A stretch of 64,000 nucleotides of DNA, taken from contig SJOL01007263.1 in NCBI GenBank assembly GCA_004794785.1, positions 595,473-659,472 of the forward strand, in the 5' to 3' direction. A program made the translations under genes and the position numbers. Source of the stretch: Opisthorchis felineus (Eukaryota; Platyhelminthes; Trematoda; Opisthorchiida; Opisthorchiidae). Below the pieces are notes generated by a model, which was not told the origin of the DNA, searched no databases, and worked only from the letters and a program-made list of their open reading frames with translations. Below, one piece after another: positions 56,155-64,000 of this stretch (position 1 is its first letter; the number at the start of each line of letters is the position of its first letter).

Positions 56155-56260
56155 TTCGGGATTGCAGGTAATTTGGATCTTAAAATCGATCAACTTGTTA
56201 GACGAGACAGTGAACCCTACTCCGGGGCTAATCAAGAATGACAAAGTGGTTGTACCTAAA
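56155..56260 (-). CDS. RNF25: RNF25-like coding exon 2 (residues 33-68): RWD beta strands
   Basis: Reads N/LGTTTLSFLISPGVGFTVSS and on to FKIQITCNPE, the strand-rich part of the RWD before the YP turn. It starts in phase 2 after AATTAG and ends in phase 0 at GAA/GTAATT. It sits between introns of only 39 and 37 bp, and only this choice of sites stays open and aligns. Confidence 0.8.
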
Positions 56261-56299
56261 CTAATTACGGAGAGTGATCAAAAGCGGGTACTTACTCAC

Positions 56300-56397
56300 T
56301 TGGAACTGGCCGAAAATTCCCCAGGATATGTCTCACGGAGAAGCGTAATTTCATCTAACAGACATGAGGAATTATTCGTGGGGTTCCTCGTTTCCAT
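56300..56397 (-). CDS. RNF25: RNF25-like coding exon 1 (residues 1-33)
   Basis: METRNPTNNSSCLLDEITLL then RETYPGEFSASS gives the RWD opening helix (family EVEVLESIYLDEL). Donor CCAA/GTGAGT in phase 2. The start was chosen because it gives a short N terminus as in RNF25; an open frame extends upstream, but a splice acceptor lies 34 nt before this ATG. Confidence 0.85.
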
Positions 56398-56431
56398 TAT
56401 CGGCGGTCGCGTCGCTGAAGCTGAGTTGACA
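56398..56431 (-). promoter_or_regulatory. 5' leader of the RNF25-like gene directly after a splice acceptor
   Basis: The minus strand GTGTTATTCTTCAG ends at 56432, then 34 nt of leader precede the ATG. As at APH-1, this could be a spliced-leader acceptor or a 5'UTR intron end. A spliced-leader AUG would be out of frame with the chosen start. Confidence 0.5.
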
Positions 56432-56439
56432 CTGAAGAA

Positions 56440-57065
56440 TAACACAAATGTTGAGGTGAGAGGTACTACGGGACACAACACTCACACATACATCGTTCTA
56501 AACATTAAAATCAGTGATGATATCACCCTGTGCTACGACTGTTGAGGCAGTTGAATATCCCTGTCTTCTAATTTTACGCATCCATCACTAGCACGCAGTC
56601 CGCTGTGCCCGGCTTCAAGTAACCATCATCATTGGCAGCACATGAATGCTCACCAAAGATCACTCACTGCGATGTGGCTTTATATGAACGCCGACAGGGA
56701 TAACTTACGAGGACCGGAAGCACAAAAAGTCAAGACTGGCACCATAATTCACAATTTCACTTCATATAAGAAACTGCCGCATGTTCCAAATGCAGCTTAC
56801 TTCGTCTTGCTAAATATCATCAATTTTGGTGTATGATCTGAATTTAGTTCAACACAGCATGACCTCCGAAAATGCACTTTCTGTAGTTGCTCGCCAAAGA
56901 CTGAATTAATCGGAAGAAATTGTGAAATCCTTTCGAAGAAAATGAGCCTCCGCTGGTTCCGGTTCATGCGACACATATTTTGGTGCAAACAAAGCAGAAG
57001 ATGGGAGTCACTTGTACGTAGACATTTGTGCTACTGACTACCTGCTGCTTTAAGTTAATTTCAGA
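56440..57065. other. Upstream of the RNF25-like gene; no feature recognised
   Basis: The promoter is expected here. No TATA element or repeat was identified with confidence. Confidence 0.35.
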
Positions 57066-57067
57066 CA

Positions 57068-57243
57068 TTGTAAATTTGAGCTCAAGAAGGCTCAGCGGCC
57101 AAGGCGCGAACCAGTAGGTTTGCGGCTAGAATCCAACATCTGCACCTCGGCTGCCCCTCTCTAGGTTTGGGCAACCTGACAGTACCTCAGCTCTCGTGCT
57201 CCCGTCGGGTGGCATAGCAGCTAGGCACCGAAAGGATGTTACA
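57068..57243 (+). repeat. tRNA-derived SINE copy 6
   Basis: Degraded head (AAGGCTCAGCGGCCAAGGCG), then the body CCCCTCTCTAGGTTTGGGCAA and the end block CGTCGGGTGGCATAGCAGCT, ending near ATGTTACAGCTGA. Confidence 0.75.
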
Positions 57244-57497
57244 GCTGAAGGGCTGTACTGTACTGTATGCATTGTAGATAAGTACGTTTTGATATCCACT
57301 GAGTTAACTACATCACTCGGCCGTGAGCGCATCCTATGAGGAGATTCCCTGCTCACGGGAACTAACTTCGAGATCAACCAGGTCCGTTCCAGCTTGCAGT
57401 CTGGCCTAGAAGCTTCGACGCTGAAAAGGAGCCACATCTCATCCACGTTACCACATGGACATGTGAACAGCTTTCAACGGCTAGTCATCAACAGCAG

Positions 57498-57690
57498 TCG
57501 TTCAGGTGCAACACCCTTTTAGTGCCTGCCAGTGCATACCCGTGCCATGCCGCTGAAGGAAGCGCGAGTGGTGAGATGCTACAAAGCTACCCAAGCCCAG
57601 ATAGGAGCGGTCGACGTGCCGCGGTTGGGTTCCAACCACAAACCTTCCGGTCGGTACCTTAAACCCTGAGCTATCTCCAGCCCTACCGTC
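57498..57690 (-). repeat. tRNA-derived SINE copy 7
   Basis: Minus strand: GAGATAGCTCAGGGTTTAAG head, B-box-like GGTTGGAACCC, GGGCTTGGGTAGC body and GGCATGGCACGGG. It is divergent and older than copies 2, 3 and 5. It faces copy 6 in opposite orientation. Confidence 0.68.
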
Positions 57691-57699
57691 CCTGTTTAT

Positions 57700-58410
57700 C
57701 TTTATCCGGAGCTCAAAGTTCCAGAATTCCGGACCAAGCAATTGATTTGCTTCTTCCATACGAATAACTTCTTTTATCTGGTCTAGAGAATTGGAATGGA
57801 GCAAGGTAAACTGATTACATTACGTCCCATACCGTGACGAAGGGTCTGCAACTCTTCTCATTGAATCAGAGTAGTGCTCTGACATTTCACAACCTCTGTA
57901 TTTGAGAAAAATAATAAGAAATCCATGGCCCCAACTTCAAAAGCCATAACTGTTCATAGAGGAGTAATCAGTGAGTTTAAATATCGCACTCAGGTTGTCA
58001 ATCATCAGTTTTTCACAGGAAAATCTGGCTGATTACTTCAACGTCTCATCGATGCATGTGGCTATCGTCTTGTGTATTATTAGCGCAGAAACAGTCGTAT
58101 TCTTGCGGTTTCCATGACCGGTTTCAACCTGGCCTTTACCGTTTCAGACGACAGCCGAATGCGATTCGGATGATGGAAACCTTCGGCTGCTTATTACCAC
58201 TCCGTAGAACTGATCTCGCCCCAATAAAAAGAAATTTTAGAAGCTGGATGCCAGATGAAACCACCAAGAACCGCCAGGGATAATGCACTTTAGCCTAAAT
58301 GAAAGTTAACTTTAGCTTCATTGGTGTCGTTTTTTAGCAGCAGGCATACAGAATGACTGGCAACCACCGGGGCATCAGCATAGTGATTGTAGGTTTCAAT
58401 GTGCTCTTTC
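57700..58410. other. No gene recognised
   Basis: Anonymous DNA before the next RTE-like copy. Around 58350-58380 the short block ATGACTGGCAACCACCGGGG may be the RTE finger motif (NHRGI) in a decayed frame. Confidence 0.35.
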
Positions 58411-58419
58411 GTGCTGTCC

Positions 58420-59400
58420 TACGCAGGTTCATGCACTCGGGAAAATCAAGCTGGTTTTCGCCCTGGCCGGGGTCGCATTAACCACACATTTAAAAATCCT
58501 CAAACATCGCCATACGTACTGTCCGGAGACCAGCCGGCAATTGTTGTCTTCTTTGACCCAAAAGCAGCGTTCGACTCAGTCGATCGCCCTGCTTTGTGTC
58601 GAGTTTCCTCCAAAGTTATACCGAACATTTTCGCCACACTCCTCCAATCCTTATAACTCAACACCCCTGGATACTCAGGAGAGTATCCTCCTGATTTCAT
58701 CAACAAAAGTGGTGTCCGCCAGGTTGCAACTTTTCATCTTACCTTTTTAAAATTCGTTATCGAATTAGTTGTCGAAGAAATGTTCCCTATATCCTCTAAC
58801 TCTGGTAAGGAGTTGCTCCCGAGGAAGACCTTAAAGACTTGGTGCACGCGGACGGCATTTCACTATTTCGCCTTCAGAATACAAAATGCTATTGCAAGAT
58901 TGGGCGAGTGGACCACAAGAGCTGATCATGACATCAGAACGACCAGAGATGTTGGACAGATTTACCTATATGGGTAGCTGTATCACGTCGGACGGTAGAA
59001 ATGCCAACGAAGTGAGTGTTGAAATCGCTAAAGCTTGTTCTGCTTTCCATAAAAGTAGGCATCTGTGGTGTCGACGTGACACTGGCCTGTAGGTGAAATG
59101 CAGGGTCTGCAAAACGACATTGCATCCGGCTTCGCTTTATGGCTGTGAATCCTGGCCCCTGTGCGTTGAGGACAAGAGATCGCTTGTTTTTAATCAGCTG
59201 TGCCTTTGTAGCAGTGCATTTGTATCAGGGGAACATCGAATTAGCAATGTTAAAGTGCGGTGAATGGTTTTGGCCAACAAACCGAATGTTTGTCCAATCG
59301 ACGATTTGATTCGGCTGCACTACTTCGGCTTGGTCATGTATTCTGTACGTCACGCGATCAATTGTCCCGCCGTGCCCCGTTTGCCGAGGTAGACAACCCA
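58420..59400 (+). pseudogene. RTE-like reverse transcriptase, strongly decayed
   Basis: Order kept: TRENQAGFRPGRGRINHTF, VFFDPKAAFDSVDR (motif A), INKSGVRQ (motif B broken), no recognisable YADD, RFTYMGSCITSDGRNANEVS, HLWCRRDTG, LYGCESWPLCVEDKRSLVFN, SNVKVR, and LHYFGLVMYSVRH as a worn C-terminal block. Many stops and frame changes. Confidence 0.75.
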
Positions 59401-59879
59401 TGACCTGGAGACGAAGCTTAAAAACATAAAAAGGGGCTTTGGCTGTTCTGAAACATGCCATCTGCGGGGGTGGGGTATTAAATACCGACCACATGAGTGG
59501 TTGGAAATACTTACCAACAAGGGGGTGCTGCAGTTATCCTCTTGCCCTTGATCATTAATCTGCTTACTATTTTTTGATGTCTTTTTTTTCTGTACCATTT
59601 TATTCTTACACTGCCACTGATATAAGCTGCTGCGACACGAACCACACTACATACATATATGGACCATGCTTGTAAAATTTCACTGAACACTGAGTTGATA
59701 GGGCCCAGCTGAACTGGTCTTAGAGGCTTTCAGTTCATTTTTCAAGGTGGCGTTTATGTGAATCAAATGAAGTTCCATGCTCTTCAAAGATTGTTTTACT
59801 AACACACCCACGTCGGGTCCGCTTGTGAAACACCCAAATCAAATAGCTCCACGCACTGGATTTCGAGTAACACCCTCCT

Positions 59880-60215
59880 CCTCATCATCATCATCAGCTG
59901 CAAGAAGCGCGTACTTGCCGCACAGTGGTTCTAGCTACTAGTTTCGTTCACCGATGACTTGGGGAGATGGGGTAGGTAGCTGCGAATTGGAGGCGGTAGC
60001 TGATATAATTGATGCATCATCATCATCATCAGAGACAGCAACACCAGTGTTGGCACTAATGCTTTAGTGCCGTAATATAATTAATGCGTATACAGGGTTG
60101 TCAGTGGACTTTCAATTGGGGAGACTGGGAGGGGAGCTATGTACTGAAGGCAATAGCTTGGATGCACAAGCGCCATTGAGTGATCGACTGGGCCATGTTT
60201 AACATCATTGATGTG
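59880..60215 (-). repeat. RTE 3' untranslated region, minus orientation, carrying a nested short insert
   Basis: Starts with CATCATCATCATCAG and parallels 61346-61590 (GACTTGGGGAGATGGGGTAG with TAGCTGATATAATT against GATCTTGGGAGGTAGGGATA with TAGCTGGTATAATT). It holds the 3' end of an RTE-like copy without coding sequence. Confidence 0.65.
60015..60074 (-). mobile_element. 60-bp RTE tail insertion with target-site duplication
   Basis: CATCATCATCATCATCAGAG and the following ACACCAGTGTTGGCACTAAT form the reverse complement of the RTE tail. Flanks are ATATAATTGATG (60003-60014) and ATATAATTAATG (60075-60086). The related copy at 61472 has the same flank with no insert. Confidence 0.7.
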
Positions 60216-60689
60216 TGTTGTCTAGGGCCCCATCCAGGGAGACGGCAATGACCAGTGCAATTGAGTTTGCTGGTAATGGCTTTCATACTTCGCGGCCAAG
60301 TCATTGTTTGACCTCCGCTGGTTCATTTTCACCCTACGCGTAGTTGCGTGAAAAGAGCCCTTCAAGAAAGTCGGTCGACCGGCATACGGAGTAGGTGGCC
60401 GAGCAATATCCTGAAGCTGCTCGGAGCCCGGACACATTCCTCCCAGTTGATAGTACAATGCAGCCCAACGGACTGTCACACTTCAGGTGAAAAATAGCGC
60501 CGCACAGATCGGAAAGCTTGGTGGGTCCAGAAAGCTGAGGAGATGGAGGGAGTGAAGAAGTCTGGGAATGTGTGAGAAACATTCCAGCTGATACGTGCAA
60601 CAGGCACAAAAGGCCTCTGGTGGGCGCAAAAATCAGTAGCAGAAACGTTTATCCTCAAAAAGGAAGAACGTCTGAATCATTGGGTTGAA

Positions 60690-61335
60690 CGCCTTTAATA
60701 ACACTTGAACTGACCACTTGCATTCGCTCAGTCGGACTCCCACCCCGAAACACAGCCATGAACAGCGAAACTGGAACCCCAACGGCTTCGGAAATAAGTG
60801 AATACCTTTTCTCCCTCAAGCATCACTGAGCTGCTGGTCCTAACGAACTTCCAGGTGCACTGATCAAAGATAAGGGTGAAATCCTCAGTTACTGCTTGGG
60901 TAACTTGTCTGCCTCTATCTGGGCAAAAGAGACCGTCCCAACCAACTGGAATGAGTCGAAGTAGTGTTCATCTGTAAAAAAGTGTTCAAGATAAGTTTGG
61001 CAAATTCTTTGCGCCGCTTAGTTCACGTCGTCTTACGAGGGCACATGAAGGCGGGACTCGAGAACAGCAAGCAGAATTCCGGTCGGGAAGGAATTGTGTT
61101 GATCACACCTTTACACTCTGTCAAGTGTTAGAGCACCAGCATGCGTATACGTGCCCTAGAAACTCGGTGTCCCTTGACTTTAGAATGCGTTTGATTCTAT
61201 CGACCGGTTCGTTTTTTTAACGGGCTTGTATATAATGGTATGCCCCAGAAGTTCGTGAACATCATAAGCTCTTTATAAAGAGCATACATGCGGGCGCGTG
61301 AGTGTATGGGGAGCTCCACAAAAGCTTTCTTCTCC
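60690..61335 (+). pseudogene. RTE-like ORF2 finger-palm remnant
   Basis: Reads EISEYLFSLKHH, AAGPNELPGALIKD, WAKETVPTNWNESK, then decayed blocks (SRRLTRAHE-like, then a degraded glycine/arginine-rich block and VLEHQHAYT-like). A worn palm reads NAFDSIDRF and the end near 61310 recalls ELSKSF. It stops at a CAT microsatellite that belongs to the neighbouring minus-strand copy. Confidence 0.68.
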
Positions 61336-61345
61336 TTTTTCCTAT

Positions 61346-63130
61346 TCATCATCATCATCAGTTTCAAAAACCGCGTATTTATTGTCCAATGGCTTTAGCT
61401 GCCACAGTTTCATTCGCTGACGATCTTGGGAGGTAGGGATAGATGGCTATACAGTGGAGGTGGTAGCTGGTATAATTAATGCGTAAATAGAGGAATATCA
61501 GTGGGCCTCTCTTAAGGGAGATCGGGAATGGGGTTTATGCATTGAAGGCAAAACCTCGAATGCGCCAGCGCAACCAACAAAGCGTTATCAGTTCATTTAT
61601 TGTGGACGAGTTATTTCCTTCGAAAACCACTCCAATTGCTTCAGAATTACTGATCCGCTATTCCCACCGGACTCAGGAAATGCTCCGAAAACATTGATGA
61701 TCAAACATCGAAAGTTTTTCAAAGTCCTCAGCACGCAGCGCCCAGGTTTCTGCCCATTTAGCAATATGAAACACACCGCAGCATTGTAAACTCGGCCCAT
61801 GGCAGATAATCTGATACGCCTACTCCACAAGTGATGCATGTTCACGAAAGCTGCTCTGGCCTTCCCAACCCAGATGGAAATATCAGCTTTCGCGAGACCA
61901 CCGGGGGTATGATACAACAGTCCAGGTAGACAAATTTGTTTACTACCTTAATCGGCTCATTCACAAGCATGAGGTTAGGGTTCAGGCTAACCCAGTCTAC
62001 CAGCAGCACTGTACACTTTGCAGGTGTGAAGCGCACGCCAAACTACAAGGCACAATTAATCAGAGTATCTAGTATCGCCTGCATTACGACGATGTCAGAT
62101 TCATGTCGATATCTCTCAGCGAATGCCCTGGGAGCATGTTGACCTCATATGCATTAGAGGCGGGGAGTGAGTCCATAATCATATAGACGGCGAAGTTGAG
62201 AAGGAGGAGTCAGAGAGGATAACCTTGTCTGACACCACTTGAGGGTGCGAAACCGAGCGAGCGCTTCCCGTAGACCACGTGTCCACGGTAGTTGGCCTAC
62301 AGTGCCTTAAGGAGAGTGAAAAGTATGGGGAATACCCTATTTCTATTGGCACTGCCAGTGCCTGGAGGTGTACAGAATCAAAGACAGCTTTCAAGTCTAG
62401 GAAACCACCATTGTTTGTTGCTCGAGGTAGTGTCACGGTTCCAGAATCTGTCGGAGGGCGAAAATGTGATCGGTGGCTGGTCACGTGATTTGACTGGGTC
62501 CACGGTTGGTTTGCACTTTGTGGCCTCCAGGTCACGCGATGGTAGCGTCTACGGTGAAAATTCCTGCTGGCGAGAAACGGTTGATGATCAGCCCACAACT
62601 GAAGGGGTCGCTCCTTGTTGTCTGTGAGACGATCATCGACCCCGAATCGACCGCGCAGATGTGATTCAAAGGAGTTCATAGAACCGACTTGGGCATTCAT
62701 ATCGCCCCCAAAGATGATAACCTCAGCACTTCTTGCTTCGCGAATTAGTCCAGATAGAAAGTATCTTTCTCAGTCCGTTGGGGCATTTGCGAGTAAATGC
62801 CATTTTGTATTGAGTAGTACTGAGCCTGATTGGGCTGGATAACCGGGAGGCGCAAAGACGATTGTTGACTGAAATCCAATCCAGTGCCTTCGGCTCTGAG
62901 GCTGAATGCAACTCCCACACCATTTACTCCACGAGCCATGAATTCAGGATGGCCGGAGAAACGCAGTGGAATGTGAAAGCTGAGTTCGTCCTTGGCGAAC
63001 ATGTTTGTGCCCTATACAGCATACATCAATTTTAAGGGGGTATAAGGTCTGGACAAGCACTGTCTGTTTGACAATTTGACATAGAGTACGGAAGTTAAAA
63101 GCTCCTACGAAGAAAAAATCTCGTCGGTTC
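61346..63130 (-). mobile_element. RTE-like copy with endonuclease joined directly to reverse transcriptase palm
   Basis: From right to left on the minus strand: GAFNFRTLCQIVKQ and DVCCIGHKHVRQ (endonuclease start, near 63060-63100), ARGVNGVGVAFSLRAEG, DWISVNNRLCASRL, MNAQVGSMNSF (GDMNAQ region at 62700), LWADHQPFLASRNFHRR and QPWTQSNHVTSHRS, then abruptly NNGGFLDLKAVFDSV (palm motif A). C-terminal pieces FTPAKCTVLL, VNKFVYLDCCI and FVNMHHLWSRRIRLSAMGRV follow, then the 3' region and CAT tail at 61346. The linker and fingers are deleted. Confidence 0.78.
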
Positions 63131-63329
63131 GGTAGTGTTATTTTGCTTATTAATAGGCAGTGGGTTGGATAAGCCACAACGGTCAGATATCTGGCAATAA
63201 CCCAGTAACCTGTGCCTGAATGGTAGGAAAAGGCTGGCAAGGGACACGGATGGACAAAGGAATGTGCGGGCAGATGATGCTTGCCGGTTGCCCAGGCCGA
63301 GGGGGGAAGCTTTGACACACACAGGTGTT

Positions 63330-63890
63330 TCACTAGGGTGTCCACTCTCTCTTTCTCTCTCAATTCTTGTTCGATTCCGTCAGTGGTGAAGTAACAAGGA
63401 ATCTGGAAAGTCACAAAAACCCCGGTGTCCAGATCTCTTCGAGCGAGAACTTTATCGACCCAAAAGAGCGGGCAGTGCGACCTCTACTAGAAAAGCTGGT
63501 CAGGTTCGTCAAGGGTGCTTCGCACCCACAAAATGCAACGTAATGCTGAGGGACAAACACTTTTTGAACATGGTCCTAGGAATTCAAGGGGAGACATTGG
63601 AAGTCATGGACCAACATACATATCTCAGAAGTTGCACGAGCCTCAAAGACAAGAGTTGTTTGCCGATTCGAGCCACTTTTGCCATTAACAACGCATATTG
63701 GTGAGTCCCAAAAGACGCATGTATTAAAAACTAGAAAGCGGATTGTATTGTCCTGCGGCTGCGAGACCTGGCCGCTTCGGGTGAAGGATATCAGACATAT
63801 TCAGGTTTTTGACCACCGATGCCGCACAACTACAACTGCACTCGGCTGGAACCAGCTGATTCGTAATGAGTATCACCAAACGGATCTCTG
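63330..63890 (+). pseudogene. RTE-like reverse transcriptase C-terminal fragment
   Basis: Plus-strand frames read SFSLSQFLFDSVSGEV (motif B end), HKNPGVQISS, FAPTKCNVMLRDKHFLNMVL, IQGETLEVMDQHTYL, then VLSCGCETWPLRVKDIRHIQ and VFDHRC. YADD is lost in a deletion. It abuts the minus-strand copy head to head. Confidence 0.72.
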
Positions 63891-64000
63891 GTGAAGCAGG
63901 TTAACATATGGAATGCATCCAAGCCAAGGTAGCTGGGTCGTGTTACGCATGCCGATTTGCCATCTGCCGAAAATAGCGCCGCTTTGCGTGTCCCATTCAG

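Larger units (their letters stand above)
48355..56397 (-). other. RNF25: RNF25-like RWD-RING E3 ubiquitin ligase gene (gene span, five coding exons)
   Basis: Exons of 98, 106, 138, 219 and 84 nt join in phase to a 214-residue protein: an RWD domain (about residues 15-128) followed closely by a RING domain (129-193). This order, and the junction sequence REFIANNVPTVNCAICLCGF, match RNF25 (AO7), a RING E3 whose RWD precedes the RING. The human protein is about 459 aa with a long disordered tail that is absent here. In animals RNF25 acts in ribosome quality control and ubiquitinates a small-subunit ribosomal protein; that role here is by homology only. Introns from 5' to 3' are 39, 37, about 2505 and about 4817 bp, all GT-AG. 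The third RING zinc ligand is Glu. Confidence 0.88.

Noticed and set aside
1..64000. Bacterial operons, CRISPR arrays, phage or defence islands
   Set aside because: No prokaryotic gene spacing, ribosome-binding sites or regular spacer arrays; all large frames are eukaryotic retroelements or exons.

Overview
The window is eukaryotic genomic DNA, most probably from a parasitic flatworm and more likely a trematode than a cestode. Spliced genes have long AT-balanced introns. The repeats are RTE/SR2-like and CR1/Jockey-like non-LTR elements, a Penelope-like element, Ty3/Gypsy fragments (one with a protease resembling the CsRn1 family of liver flukes) and a tRNA-derived SINE of a type I associate with trematode genomes. 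No bacterial gene organisation is present. The organism call rests on recognising repeat families and is an inference.

Two host genes can be assembled from exons that single ORFs do not show. The first is a plus-strand APH-1 gene (gamma-secretase subunit) with five coding exons at 24078-24190, 31360-31503, 36727-37058, 38359-38486 and 42965-43129. All splice phases agree and the product is 293 aa. The second is a minus-strand RNF25-like RWD-RING ubiquitin ligase gene with five coding exons at 56300-56397, 56155-56260, 55980-56117, 53256-53474 and 48355-48438, product 214 aa. The two genes converge, with about 5.2 kb between their stop codons.

Layout: 1-4.0 kb, a minus-strand CR1/Jockey-like retrotransposon running off the left edge. 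4.1-7.2 kb, nothing recognised. 7.2-9.1 kb, a minus-strand Penelope-like element with a GIY-YIG domain. 11.2-12.5 kb, a decayed Mutator-like transposase. 13.2-20.35 kb, LTR-element remnants, including a small LTR element whose right LTR is split by a CR1-like copy. 20.35-22.1 kb, a decayed minus-strand RTE-like copy. 24.0-43.1 kb, APH-1. Its introns hold an RTE-like copy (itself carrying a SINE and a 926-base assembly gap), a Penelope-type inverted repeat, further RTE pieces and SINEs. 46.6-47.3 kb, a Gypsy integrase fragment between the genes. 48.4-56.4 kb, the RNF25-like gene. 57-64 kb, a dense patch of SINE and RTE-like pseudogenes in both orientations.

Points to follow up: a RING domain whose third zinc ligand is glutamate; micro-introns of 39 and 37 bp at the 5' end of the same gene; similar splice acceptors 33-34 nt before both start codons (spliced-leader or 5'UTR intron); a hammerhead-ribozyme-like motif with a compensatory base change between Penelope-type copies; and nested insertions with readable target-site duplications or an empty site.
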